NCBI GenBank assembly: GCA_945860955.1
Contig: CAMATH010000049.1
Location: forward strand, 1 to 55,634
Reading direction: 5' to 3'
Origin: Planctomicrobium piriforme
Lineage (GTDB): Bacteria > Planctomycetota > Planctomycetia > Planctomycetales > Planctomycetaceae
Length of the DNA: 55,634 bases
Part shown: positions 35,416 to 46,600 of the stretch, piece after piece
Numbering within the stretch: the stretch's first letter is position 1
Layout: the number at the start of each line of letters is the position of its first letter
Made by a program: the position numbers and the translations under genes
The notes under the pieces: generated by a model
The model's database searches: none
Told to the model about the DNA's origin: nothing
The model's input: the letters and a program-made list of their open reading frames with translations, nothing else

Positions 35416-38400
35416 ATGTTTTCACAATTTCGCAGCACTTTCCTCGCGCTGGCCTGCTCCGTTCTCCTGCAGTCCTTCGCATTCGCCCAAGCCCCGCGCT
35501 CCGCGGGTTTTGAGCCGCACACTTTTGCACTGACCGGTGCCCGCGTTGTGGTCTCTCCCGAACTGGAGTTTCCCACCGCCACTCTCGTCATTCGCGACGG
35601 CTTGATTGTCGCCGTCGGACCCGACGTCAAACCCCCGCCAGACGCCGAGACCATCGATGCCCAGGGACTGGTGATTTACGCCGGCTTCATCGACGCCGCC
35701 TCTCAAGCCCTCATCGACCCCAAAAAAGTCCCCGCTGTCGATGAAGGACGCCCCATCGATCAATCCCGCTTCGCCCTCGCCGGCACCCCCTCCGACGAAC
35801 GCCGCGGACTCCAACCCGAATTCGTCGTCCGCGACGCGCTCCGCGCCGAACCGCCTCTGCTCGAAGCCCGCCGTAAGCTCGGTTTCACCGCCACACATGT
35901 CGTCCCCATGGGCAAAATCGCCAGCGGCGACGCGGCTCTCCTCTCCACGAGCGGGCTCCCTCCACGCGAATCGGTTCTTATCGAAAACACGTTTCCCGAA
36001 TTTCAACTCCTCGCGATTCGCCAGGGGGGCTACCCCTCCACCCTGATGGGTTCGACCGCCCATCTCCGTCAGGCGCTGCTCGACGCGCGGCGGTTTCACA
36101 TCCATTCCGCACTCTACAACGAAAAAATTCCCGCGGTCCCGCGCCCTCCCGAAGACCTCGTTCTCAAGTCTCTCGCGCAGACCCTGGTCACCCATCGCCC
36201 CTCGCTCTTCGTCGCCCAAACGCGTGACGATATCCACCGCGCCCTCGATTTCGCCGCTGAACACGAACTCCCCCCCGTCATCGTCGGCGCTTCCGAAGGC
36301 TGGCGCGCGATGGACCGCCTGAAAGCTGCCGCCAAAGGGATCATCGCCACAGTCGCCTGGGGAGACTCTCCCAAAGTGGAAGTCGAACCTGCCGGTGACC
36401 GGTTGCAACCTCAACTCAAAGATCCCCGGAGGGTTCAACAAAGTCGCGTCGATCGCTGGAAGGACCAGACCGCGAACCTCAAGACTCTGCATGCCGCCGG
36501 CATTCCATTCGCCCTGAGTACCGAAGGACTTGGGGAACCGCACCTGCTGTTTCGCGGTCTGCGTCAGGCGATCGAAGCGGGGCTGCCCAAGTCAGCGGCC
36601 CTCGCGGCGCTCACTCGCGACGCGGCGAAGCTCTTGGGACAAGAAAGTCGGCTGGGAACGCTGGAGGCAGGCAAGCTCGCCCATGTCGTCGTCATGACCG
36701 GCCCCTTCGATGACGAACGCTCCAAAGTGCGATTTCTCTTCGTGGACGGAGCACGGTTCGAATACCACACCGACGCCAAACCGGTTCCTCCCCCTGCGGC
36801 TCCCCCAGTCCCCAACGCCGCTCTCGCGGGCCAGTGGACTCTCGAAATTGACGCGGGTGACGCGAAGCTGTTCGCGTCGACCGAGTTGATTCAAAACGCC
36901 GCGACCCTGTCGGGTCTCTTTCGCAGCCCACAGGGGGAAGGAAAAATCGCTTCGGGAAAAGTCGACGGTCGCAAATTCGAGTTCGTCGTCTCGATCGGCG
37001 TTGGTGCCCAAGCCATCGAGTTGAAATTCCAAGGCGAAGTCGACGAGAAACAGTCGGGTACCGCCGCCGGGACGATGAAGTCGGCGTTTGGCGGACCGAC
37101 GAAATTCATTGCGAAACGTCGGGAAGAAGAATCCGCTCCCCAAGAAGGTGGGGGCAAGCTCACTCTCGACGTCGGTGATTCGAAACCCAAACCGGGTGAA
37201 CTCAACTCCGCCGAATTCCCGGCGGAACTCGATTCCGACCGCCGTCAGCGTCATCTTCCGACAGGTGGCAACGTCCTGATTCGTAATGGAACCGTTCTCA
37301 CCGGGGTGGGGGCGCCGTTGCCGGGCACCAGTGTTCTCATACGGCAGGGGAAGATCGCCGCGATTGGCCCCGACCTGGTTCCCGACGCCGACATGCCGGT
37401 GATCGACGCGACCGGCCGTTTCGTGGCGGCGGGAATCATCGATACGCACAGCCATATCATGTTCGCCGACGGGATGGGGGGAGTGAACGAGGCGACCTCG
37501 TCACTGGTGCCCGAGGTCCGGGTGCGGGACGTTGTTCGCACAGACGACCCAGGGGCGTACCGAGCGCTGGCGGGCGGGGTAACGGCGGCGCGACTGTTCC
37601 ACGGATCGGCCAATGTTGTCGGGGGCCAGGACGCCGTGGTCAAACTGAAATATGGCGAGCTGGCGCACGATCAACTGCTGCACGGCAACCCGCAGGGAGT
37701 GAAATTCGCGCTGGGCGAAAACGTCAAACGGCGGACGGGGCGGTTTCCGAACACCCGCATGGGGGTCGAGGCGACACTCAATCGGGCCTTCCTGGAGGCG
37801 ATTGACTATCGTCGGGAATGGCTGGAATACAACAAGGCGATTGCCGCCCTGACGGCCGCCGGCCAACCGGTGAAGTTGTTGCCACCTCGTCGAGATCTCC
37901 GGTTGGAATCGCTGTCCGACATTGTCGAACACCAGAAATTCATCCACAGCCACTGCTACCGCGCCGATGAGATTCTGATGCTGTTGCGGGTCGCATCTGG
38001 TTTGGGGATTCGCGTCTGGTCATTGCAACACGTTTTGGAGGGGTACAAAATCGCGCCCGAAATCGCCGCCCATGGGGCGAGCTGCAGCACGTTTGGTGAC
38101 TGGTGGGCCTACAAAGTCGAAGCGTTTGACGCGACTCCCTACAACGCGTCGCTGTTGAACGAAGCGGGGGTCAACACGGTGTTGAAAAGTGACGACGCCG
38201 AGATGATGCGACACCTCTATATCGAGGCGGCGAAAATGTTGCGCTATGGCAACGCGTCGCCGGAGGCGGTCTGGCGGATGGTGACGTTGAACTCCGCGCG
38301 GGAATTGGGAATCGCCGACCGGATGGGTTCGATTGAAGTGGGGAAAGATGCCGACATCGCGATTTACAGCGGGAATCCGCTGAGCATCTTCTCGCGCTGC

Positions 38401-39762
38401 GAAATGACGTTGATCGATGGCGTTCCCTATTTCATCCGCGAAAAGCAGCCCACCACGATGTCGGAGGCGGCTGCGAAAGCGTCGGCGACTCCCCCCGCCT
38501 GGACTCCGTCATCCGCCGAGATTCGCCAGAAGGTGCTGGAGCTGTCCAAAGCGGGAACCACGTACGCCGTGGTCGGCGCGAAGATTCATCCTATGGATGG
38601 TCCCGCGATCGACCAGGGGAAGTTGTTGATTCATGGAGATCGAATTGCCGCTGTGGGCAAAGAGATCGCGATTCCCGAGGGAACGGCGACGCTCGATGCC
38701 ACGGGACTGGAGATCTATCCCGGTTTGATCGACGCGGGATCGATTTTGGGCCTGCAGGAAATTGGCTCGATTCAGGAGACGCACGATTTTAATGAACCGG
38801 GGGCGTTTCAGCCTGACTTGCGTGCCGGCGTCGCGGTCAATCCGGACTCGGAGTTGATTCCTGTCGCTCGTGCCGGCGGTGTCACGACCTCGCTGATTCG
38901 GCCGGCGGGCGCACTGATGGGGGGACAATCCTCACTGATCCAGCTTTCCGGATGGACGGTCCCCGAGATGATTCGCGACTACGAAGTCGCGCTGCAGATC
39001 GAATGGCCAGGTGGAGGGGACAATCAGCCGACGATTGACTCGCTCAGCAAGTTTCTGAAAGAGGCACGGACCTACCTGAAACTCAAGGAGCAGCTCAAAG
39101 CGGCTGGCGTGACGCCACCGATTGTCGACCCCCGGTTCGAGGCGCTGGAGCCGTATCTCGCCAAACGCAAGCGAGTCCATATCGAGGCGGACTCGCGAAA
39201 GCAAATCGCCGAGGCATTGCTGTTCGCCGAAAAGGAAAACCTGTCGATCGTGATCACCGGTGCCGCCGAGGCTTGGAAGCTGGCCCCGGAACTGAAGAAG
39301 CGTGATGTCCCGGTGATCATCGGGGCAGTGATGAATCGACCGTTCACAGACTACGATCCGTTCGATTCGTCGTATGCCAACGCCGGCCGGCTGCACGAAG
39401 CGGGGGTGTTGTTCTGCGTTCGATCCAATGCGACCGGAACCGCGGGTTTCAGCGCGTCGAATGCCCGGAACGCACCTTTCGACGCGGCGATTTCGGTCGC
39501 ATACGGCCTGCCTGAGGCCGAAGCCCTCAAGTCGGTCACGGTCAACGCCGCGAAGATCCTGGGAATCGAACAGCAGGTCGGAACTCTGGCGTCCGGCAAA
39601 CTCGCGAATTTCGTGGTGACCGACGGTTCGCCACTGCAACCCGCCACGCAATACAAGGGAATCTTCATTGGTGGCAAGGCGTATTCTGCCGAAAGCCGGC
39701 ATACCCGGTTCTACGACCGGTACCGCGCCCGATTGCTGGAAGTTCGCAAAAAGGCCCCGTAA
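35416..39762 (+). CDS. Secreted triple amidohydrolase-like fusion protein
   Basis: 1448 residues from the ATG at 35416, which gives a clean signal peptide (FRSTFLALACSVLLQSFAFA). Three amidohydrolase-type modules follow. Module 1 (about 30-455) opens FALTGARVVV and has IYAGFIDAASQ where HxH would be. Module 2 (about 610-1085) has the metal motif IIDTHSHIMFADG, a later HSHCYRADEI, HVLEGYK and the catalytic-Asp region LKSDDAE. Module 3 (about 1095-1448) has IYPGLIDAGSILG, again without HxH. Only module 2 looks catalytic; modules 1 and 3 appear degenerate. A beta-rich insert (about 500-580, WTLEIDAGDAKLF) separates 1 and 2. Substrate unknown; imidazolonepropionase/dipeptidase-like members are the closest type. 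Confidence 0.88.
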   Translation: MFSQFRSTFLALACSVLLQSFAFAQAPRSAGFEPHTFALTGARVVVSPELEFPTATLVIRDGLIVAVGPDVKPPPDAETIDAQGLVIYAGFIDAASQALIDPKKVPAVDEGRPIDQSRFALAGTPSDERRGLQPEFVVRDALRAEPPLLEARRKLGFTATHVVPMGKIASGDAALLSTSGLPPRESVLIENTFPEFQLLAIRQGGYPSTLMGSTAHLRQALLDARRFHIHSALYNEKIPAVPRPPEDLVLKSLAQTLVTHRPSLFVAQTRDDIHRALDFAAEHELPPVIVGASEGWRAMDRLKAAAKGIIATVAWGDSPKVEVEPAGDRLQPQLKDPRRVQQSRVDRWKDQTANLKTLHAAGIPFALSTEGLGEPHLLFRGLRQAIEAGLPKSAALAALTRDAAKLLGQESRLGTLEAGKLAHVVVMTGPFDDERSKVRFLFVDGARFEYHTDAKPVPPPAAPPVPNAALAGQWTLEIDAGDAKLFASTELIQNAATLSGLFRSPQGEGKIASGKVDGRKFEFVVSIGVGAQAIELKFQGEVDEKQSGTAAGTMKSAFGGPTKFIAKRREEESAPQEGGGKLTLDVGDSKPKPGELNSAEFPAELDSDRRQRHLPTGGNVLIRNGTVLTGVGAPLPGTSVLIRQGKIAAIGPDLVPDADMPVIDATGRFVAAGIIDTHSHIMFADGMGGVNEATSSLVPEVRVRDVVRTDDPGAYRALAGGVTAARLFHGSANVVGGQDAVVKLKYGELAHDQLLHGNPQGVKFALGENVKRRTGRFPNTRMGVEATLNRAFLEAIDYRREWLEYNKAIAALTAAGQPVKLLPPRRDLRLESLSDIVEHQKFIHSHCYRADEILMLLRVASGLGIRVWSLQHVLEGYKIAPEIAAHGASCSTFGDWWAYKVEAFDATPYNASLLNEAGVNTVLKSDDAEMMRHLYIEAAKMLRYGNASPEAVWRMVTLNSARELGIADRMGSIEVGKDADIAIYSGNPLSIFSRCEMTLIDGVPYFIREKQPTTMSEAAAKASATPPAWTPSSAEIRQKVLELSKAGTTYAVVGAKIHPMDGPAIDQGKLLIHGDRIAAVGKEIAIPEGTATLDATGLEIYPGLIDAGSILGLQEIGSIQETHDFNEPGAFQPDLRAGVAVNPDSELIPVARAGGVTTSLIRPAGALMGGQSSLIQLSGWTVPEMIRDYEVALQIEWPGGGDNQPTIDSLSKFLKEARTYLKLKEQLKAAGVTPPIVDPRFEALEPYLAKRKRVHIEADSRKQIAEALLFAEKENLSIVITGAAEAWKLAPELKKRDVPVIIGAVMNRPFTDYDPFDSSYANAGRLHEAGVLFCVRSNATGTAGFSASNARNAPFDAAISVAYGLPEAEALKSVTVNAAKILGIEQQVGTLASGKLANFVVTDGSPLQPATQYKGIFIGGKAYSAESRHTRFYDRYRARLLEVRKKAP

Positions 39763-40082
39763 GGAATGCGAAAAGCGCAGGATCGAATTCTTCGGGCGTC
39801 GATTCTTCGAATTTCTGGAATTGAAATCCCCGCACAACCCGACTCCTTTGCCAGCGCTCCCTGAACGGATTAGAATCAAGAATCAGTGATGCGAGACTTC
39901 TCGACATCATCCCACCTGTTTGACACGTCTCGACCCCTGGCCAGCGTGGCCGTGCGGCGAGACCGACGGATCGACCGAGCTTCCCACCCCTAACTCGACT
40001 TCCGAATACTTCGGACTTGGCCGCACTGGACGCTTTGCGACCCCGTGCTCCTCGAACCCGCTTTTCGATGGAAGGATGCGCC
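39763..40082. other. Intergenic region without recognised features
   Basis: About 320 bases between two large plus-strand genes. No clear hairpin terminator or small gene seen. A GGAAGGA ribosome site at the end supports the start at 40083. Confidence 0.4.
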
Positions 40083-43000
40083 ATGCTGTTTTCCCGTTTC
40101 CGAATCTCCGCGTCGTGTTCGCACGCGAACCCGTCGTCGACTTCGATTGCGAGAATCCACCCGTTCCTGGTCGCGGTGCTCGCGGCGGTTGTCGCGCCCA
40201 TGATCGTCCCGGCGATTGTCTGGGGTCAGTTGCCTCAGGCTCGAATCGCGTCATTGCATCCCACGGGAGGTCAGCGGGGGATCGCGTTTGATATCACAGT
40301 CGCTGGCACCGATCTGGATGAAGCGACGGGGCTTCACTTTTCACATCCCGGAATCACTGGCGTCCCCAAGACCCAGATGGTCGCGGGCAAACCCGAGCCG
40401 ATTCCGAATCAGTTCACGGTGACCGTGGCGGCAGACGTCCCGGTCGGTCTCCATGACTTGCGAGTTCGTAGCTTGTATGGGCTCAGCAATCCCCGAACAT
40501 TCAGTGTTGTCGACCGCAAGTCGATTCTGGAGATTGAGCCGAACAATCAGCCAGAAAAGGCGCAGGCTCTCGAATTGAACACGGTTGTGTTCGGTCGCTC
40601 CGATGGGGCCGCCGACGTCGACTGGTACAAATTCAACCTGAAGGCCGGACAACGGATTCTAGCCGAGATCAATACGGGTCGGTCGGATACCCGCATGGAG
40701 GCCGTGGCCGAGCTGTATTCGGGACAGAAGCGGCTGATGCGTCGCGCCCAAATCAGTCGGTCTGATGTGGTTGTGGATTTCACCGCTCCCGCGGATGGCG
40801 ACTACCTGCTCCACATTGCCGATCGCGTGTTCGCGGGGAGCGCCGAGTATCCTTATCAACTCACCTTGCACACCGGTCCCCGCGTAGAGTTCCTGTTGCC
40901 CGCTTCAGGGCTACCCGGCACCACCAGCGAATTCACTCTGTACGGTCGCAACCTTCCGGGCGGTCAGCCGACGACGATGAAGGGGCTGGACGGTAAGGTT
41001 CTCGAGTCGATCAAGGCGTCGATCGCGATCCCGGCAAATACCACGCTGTTGGATCCCTCAGGAACGGTTCGGCCCGAGGCGTCGGGTGTGGATGGATTCA
41101 GTTACGTTTACTCGGCTCCGACGGGAACGGCCACTCCCGTGACGGTCTTCTTCAGTGACTCGCCGACGCTTGTCGAAGTCGAACCCAACGACACAGCAGA
41201 CAAAGCGCAGAAAATCGCGGTTCCCGCAGAGGTGACCGGGCAATTCCAGGTTCGGCGTGACAGCGATCTGTACCAGTTCGCCGCGAAGGCGGGAGAAGTG
41301 TACTGGATCGATGTGTTTGGTCAGCGAAATGGCAATTCGTCGGACCCGGTTTTCGCGCTCGATGCCGTGAAGGTCGACGACAAGGGGCAGGAGACACTGA
41401 CCCGGGTGACGATCGCCGACGACAACGCGGTGAATATCGGTGCGGCACTGTTCAACACGACATCCGACGATCCCAGCTATCGGTTCGCCGTCCCCGCGGA
41501 GGGCAACTACCGGGTCACTGTCCGGGATCGATCGTTTGAGAACCGCGGAGATCCGTCGCTGGTCTATCGATTGGCGATCCGGAAAGAGAAACCCGATTTT
41601 CGCCTGGTCGCGATGCCCGCGTTCCCCAGTGCCGACCCGAACCAGCAGGCCGCCACATGGGACTTGGCGATTCGCAAGGGAGACGCCATCCACGTGATGG
41701 TGATGGCCCACCGCCGCGACGGATTCGCTGGCGATATCCAGCTTTCGGTTGAGGGACTTCCGGAAGGTGTGACGACGGCGGGGGCGAGCATTGGGGCCAC
41801 CCAGAATTCCGCTATTCTGGTGATCAAGTCGGCCGAGAATGCCGCCGACTGGGCCGGGCCGATCCGCGTGGTGGGCAAGGCCCGGATTCCCGATACGGCA
41901 CTGGTCAAAGCGGTCACCGATGCCGAGGCGGCCCGGCTCGCCGCTGTGAATGCGATTCCCGCGCTGACCAAAGCGGTGACCGACACTGAGGCGGCACTGA
42001 AAACCGCCACCGACAACGCGACCAAAGCCAAAGAGGCTCTCGATAAAGACGCGAACAACGACGGTTTGAAAAAGGCGAAGGTGGACGCTGACGCGGCCGC
42101 GACCAAAGCGGCCGAGACCGCCAAGGCCGCTGTCGACGCGAAAGCCGCCGGCGAAAAGAAAATCGTCGATTCCAACGCTGCCGTCGCCGCTGCCCGACAA
42201 CAACGCGAACAGTCACCCGAGGTCGTTCGCGAGGCGCGGGGTGGCACGATCGTCTGGAGCGGGAATCCCGCCGCCACACTGGCCGCCGACTCGCGAGTCG
42301 CCCGGCAGTTGACGCTGGCAGTCATGAAGGAAACCGCTCCCCTCCAGGTCGCGACCGACGCTCTGAAATTCAGCGTGAACGCCGGGAGCCAGATTTTGAT
42401 TCCGCTGTCACTGGTCAAACGGGCCGGTTTCGACAATGTCGTGACCACGACCTTCGTCGCGCCGTTGGCCAATGTGCAGGTCGAAAACAAGCCGATCAAC
42501 AAGGGGGAGGCGGCGGGGGTCTACCGCATGTACGTCGCGAATAACGCCCCGCTGGGAACCTACACGTTTTTCATGCAGAGTACGGCACAGGTTCCTTACA
42601 GTCGCAACCCCGAGGCGGCGGCTGCCGCCGTCAAGGCGAAGGAAGTGGCCGACAAGACCGCTGTCGACGCCGCCGAGGCGGCGAAGAAGGGGGCGGAGGC
42701 GAAAGTCGCCGCCGACAAGAAGGCGGTCGACACGGCCGCCGAGGCGAAGAAGGCTGCTGATGCGAAAGTCGTTGCCGACAAACTGGCGGTCGACACCGCT
42801 GCCGCCGCGAAGACCGCCGCCGACGAGAAAGCGGTGGCCGACAAAGCGGTTGTCGACGCCGACGCCGCCAACAAGACGGCTCTCGATGCACAGGCCAAAG
42901 CGGTTGAAGCGCTTAACAAAGATCCTAATAACGATGGCCTGAAAAAGGCCAAAGCCGACGCCGACGCAGCCGCCGTCAAGACGGCGGATGCACTGAAAAA

Positions 43001-43628
43001 GGCCCAGGACGCCAAGGTTGCCGCCGACAAGAAGGGGGCCGACACCGCCGAGGCGGCGAAGAAGGCCGCTGATGCGAAGGTCGTTTCGGACAAGTTGGCG
43101 GTCGATACCGACGCGGTGGCGAAGAAGGCAGTGGAAGAGAGGACCGCCGCCGACAAAGTGGCGGCCGACACCGACGCCGCCAACAAGGCTGCTGTCGCCG
43201 CCAAGGCTGCCGCCGACAAGAAAGCGACCGACACCGCCAACGTGGCGAAGCCGGCCACCCCCACCGTCTTCGTTCCCGCCGCTGCCGTCACGGTCACGAT
43301 CCGTCAGGCACCCGGCACACTGGCAGTCGCCGCCGCCAACGGGGGCGCAGTAAAACGTGGTGCGAATGTCGAAGCCAAAGTCACGGTCACCCGAACGAAC
43401 GGCTTCAGCGGTCCTGTGACACTGTCGCTCCCCCTGCCTCCCGGTGTCGCCGGCCTGTCGGCGGCTCCCGTCACCATCCCCGCCGACAAAAACGAAGGCA
43501 CCCTGGTCATTCAGGCGGGGGCCGACGCCACTGTCGGACAACTGCCCAACATGGTCGTGCGGGCGTCGATGGAATTCGATGGCGCGTCGGCCATCGATCA
43601 GCCTTTGGCGCTCAACGTTCAGCAGTAG
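40083..43628 (+). CDS. Exported PPC-domain protein with Ala/Lys/Asp-rich inserts
   Basis: 1181 residues from the ATG at 40083. A long signal (about 25-50) precedes an IPT/TIG-like region (about 55-145), then a bacterial pre-peptidase C-terminal (PPC) domain (EIEPNNQPEKAQALELN, DVDWYKFNLKAGQRILAE). A second PPC-like part begins VEVEPNDTADKAQKIAVP. From about residue 615 there is an Ala/Lys/Asp-rich helical insert, and a larger one at about 840-1055, built from short repeats such as AAEAKKAADAKVVADK. Two copies of a Ca-loop-like motif (KDANNDGLKKAK, KDPNNDGLKKAK) lie in these inserts. A beta-sandwich-like end (TVTRTNGFSGPVTLSLP) closes the protein. Probably a cell-surface protein. Confidence 0.85.
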   Translation: MLFSRFRISASCSHANPSSTSIARIHPFLVAVLAAVVAPMIVPAIVWGQLPQARIASLHPTGGQRGIAFDITVAGTDLDEATGLHFSHPGITGVPKTQMVAGKPEPIPNQFTVTVAADVPVGLHDLRVRSLYGLSNPRTFSVVDRKSILEIEPNNQPEKAQALELNTVVFGRSDGAADVDWYKFNLKAGQRILAEINTGRSDTRMEAVAELYSGQKRLMRRAQISRSDVVVDFTAPADGDYLLHIADRVFAGSAEYPYQLTLHTGPRVEFLLPASGLPGTTSEFTLYGRNLPGGQPTTMKGLDGKVLESIKASIAIPANTTLLDPSGTVRPEASGVDGFSYVYSAPTGTATPVTVFFSDSPTLVEVEPNDTADKAQKIAVPAEVTGQFQVRRDSDLYQFAAKAGEVYWIDVFGQRNGNSSDPVFALDAVKVDDKGQETLTRVTIADDNAVNIGAALFNTTSDDPSYRFAVPAEGNYRVTVRDRSFENRGDPSLVYRLAIRKEKPDFRLVAMPAFPSADPNQQAATWDLAIRKGDAIHVMVMAHRRDGFAGDIQLSVEGLPEGVTTAGASIGATQNSAILVIKSAENAADWAGPIRVVGKARIPDTALVKAVTDAEAARLAAVNAIPALTKAVTDTEAALKTATDNATKAKEALDKDANNDGLKKAKVDADAAATKAAETAKAAVDAKAAGEKKIVDSNAAVAAARQQREQSPEVVREARGGTIVWSGNPAATLAADSRVARQLTLAVMKETAPLQVATDALKFSVNAGSQILIPLSLVKRAGFDNVVTTTFVAPLANVQVENKPINKGEAAGVYRMYVANNAPLGTYTFFMQSTAQVPYSRNPEAAAAAVKAKEVADKTAVDAAEAAKKGAEAKVAADKKAVDTAAEAKKAADAKVVADKLAVDTAAAAKTAADEKAVADKAVVDADAANKTALDAQAKAVEALNKDPNNDGLKKAKADADAAAVKTADALKKAQDAKVAADKKGADTAEAAKKAADAKVVSDKLAVDTDAVAKKAVEERTAADKVAADTDAANKAAVAAKAAADKKATDTANVAKPATPTVFVPAAAVTVTIRQAPGTLAVAAANGGAVKRGANVEAKVTVTRTNGFSGPVTLSLPLPPGVAGLSAAPVTIPADKNEGTLVIQAGADATVGQLPNMVVRASMEFDGASAIDQPLALNVQQ

Positions 43629-43695
43629 TCTCACCGGATTGGCGGCTTGCCTCCCCACACAAAGATACTTCCCTCTGGTAACGGAGTCCGAATTC

Positions 43696-46600
43696 ATGCG
43701 TCGCTTCTCCCTGATTTGTGCCGTCCTGGCCAGCCTGTTGTCGGCTTTCTGCTCCACCGTTCACGCTCAAGAGGCGACCGAGCTGAAGGCGATTCAGCCG
43801 GTGGAACCCAAACTCAGCCGGGCGGTCGATTTTGAACGCGACATTTATCCGATTCTCGACGCCAAGTGTCTGGCCTGCCACAACGTGGCGATCAACGAGA
43901 ACGGGTTGGTGCTGGAAGATGTGAAGAGCATCCTGAAGGGGGGCAAACGCGGCCCGGCGGTCATCGCAAAAGATCCCGACAAGAGTCTGCTTTACAAGCT
44001 GTCGGCACGTGGGACAGGTCCCGTGATGCCGCCACTTCCCAATAAGGTCGAAGCGGCTGCCGTCACGCCGGAAGAACTCGGCCTCATCAAGCAATGGATC
44101 CTTGAAGGGGCCAGCGTGGGGATGGGAACCGGAGGCGCGGCGATCAACTGGCAGCCGTTGCCCAAGGGAACCCACCCGATCTACGCGGTCGCCGTCAGTC
44201 ACGACGGTCAATACGCGGTCGCCGGTCGGGGCAACAAGGTGGTCCTCTACCATGTTCCCTCGGGTGATCTGGTCGCCGAGCTGGGTGATCCTGCGCTCGC
44301 CACGATCAAGTACAAAGACAAGCCGATGTACGAGCCGGGCGCGTCGCATCGCGACTTTGTCCATTCGCTGGCGATTAGCCCCACCGGCAATCTGATCGCC
44401 TCGGGAAGTTATCGTGAAGTCAAACTGTGGGCCCGGCCCGAAAACTGGCAGCGGTTGAATCTGCCGTCCAGCTCCGCGTTGATTCCCTCCGTCGCCGTCA
44501 GCCCGGATAACAAGTGGATCGCGGCCGCCGCCGCCGACCACACCATCAAGTTGTTCCAGTTCGCCGACGGTCAGGCGGGCAAGGTTCTCACGGGTCATAC
44601 CGCGAATGTCAGCAGCCTGGTCTTTTCGCCGGATGGCACCAAGCTCTACTCGGCGTCGCACGACAAGTCGATCCGCGCCTGGACTGTCGCCGACGGCGCG
44701 GTCGCTGGCCGGCTCGATACCTCGGCGGCCGTCAATGCGATCACCCTGACGGTCGATGGCGCGAAACTGATCGCTGGCTGTGCCGACAATCAAATCCGCG
44801 TCTTCACCGCTCCCGCAACGGCGGCTCCCCTGCTGACCGCCGCCGCTCCGATTCCGTTCCTTAAGGTGAGCCCGGACAAAAAGATGCTCGCCCTCGCGGA
44901 AGCGGATGGGAAGATCACGCTCGTTGATCTGGCGACCGGTAAGACCACCAAACAACTGGCCGGTCATGCCTCGGCCGTCAGCAGTCTCGCATTCCACGCC
45001 AACTCGGCGAAGATCGTCTCGGGTGCCGCTGACAAGTCGGTTCGCATCTGGGATATCGCCACCGGTCAGGCGGTGGTGATCACCAACGGAATTCCCAATC
45101 CGGTGACAGCGGTCGCCTGGAACGCCGCTGGGACGCAGGTCGCCGCCGGCTTCAGCGATGGACAGATCGCCCTGTTCAAAGCTGACATCGCCGAGCCGAC
45201 CGTCGAGAAAATGCTCGCGGGGAATCCGCAGGCGATCACCGGACTGGCCTACGCCCCTGGTGGTGAAGCGGTTTACAGCTCTTGTGCTGATGGCAATGTC
45301 CGCCGGTATCAGGTTTCCGATGGTGCCCAGCAATGGGCGCAGTCGCAGGGAGCCGCCATCCACGACCTCGCGCTCAGCACCGACGGTCAGCTTCTGGCGA
45401 CCGCGGGCGAAAACAATCAGGTTCGCATCTGGCAGGCGGCGAACGGTGGTGCCGGCCCCAAACCGGTCCTGGAAGGCTTTACCGGTCCCGTCCGCAGCGT
45501 CGTGTTCGCGCTCGACAATGTCCACGTCGTATCGGGAACCGCGAACAATCAAATCGTCGTTCATGACTACAAGACCGGCTTGATCGAGGAAATGACTTCC
45601 GACAACGGCGGTGCTGTTGAAGCGCTCGGCTCGGCGGGTGAGAGCGGCAGGCAGATCATCTCGGCTTCCGCTGACAAGACGATTCGCTCGCGAGCGCTCT
45701 CGCTCGAACGCGTGATCACCGGACATGGTGGTCCGGTGAATTCCGTCGCGATTGTGACCCCGGCGGGCACGCGCGTCGCGTCGGGTAGTGAAGATGGAAC
45801 GATGCGCATCTGGGAGCTGTCGAATGGTGGCCAGGTCGCCGCTCTGGGACATGGCGCTCCCGTGACTTCGATCGCGGTCTCCGCCGCAGGAACCCGGTAC
45901 CTGTCGGGTGGCGCGAACAACGTCGCCATTCTGTGGGACGCCGCCAACAACCAGCAGGTTGTTCAGATGAAGGGTGACAAACGGCTTGTTCGCAAGGTGT
46001 ATCACCTTGAGGCCGACGAAGCCGAGGCGAAAGCGACATTGAACGCCGCGACTGCCGCCGTCCCCGCCGCCGAGAAGACACTGGGTGAACGGAGCGAAGC
46101 GCAGAAGAAGTCGACGGAAGCGAAGGCGGCCGCTGAGAAAAAGGCGACCGATATGGCCGCCGAAGCCAAGACCAAGACTGACGCGAAAGTCGTGACGGAC
46201 AAGGCCTTCGCCGACGCCGACACCGCCGCGAAAGTGGCCGTTGAGGAAAAGACCAAAGCGGAGAAGGCGTTGGCCGACGTTGACGCGGTCCAGAAAGCGG
46301 CCGTCAAAGCGCAAGCCCAGGCGGTTGAAGCGTTGAACAAAGACGCGAACAACGACGGATTGAAAAAGGCGAAGACTGATGCGGACACCGCTCTGGAAAA
46401 GGCGAACGCCGACTTGAAGGTCGCACAAGACGGCAAGGCTGCCGCCGACAAGAAGATGGTCGACACCGCCGCTGCCCTGAAGGCGGCGACCGACGCGAAA
46501 ACGGCAGCGGACAAGGCGGCGACCGACGCCCAGACCAACGCCAAGAAAGCCGACGACGAGAAGAACTCGGCGGTCAAGGCGCTGGAACAGGCCGACAAGG

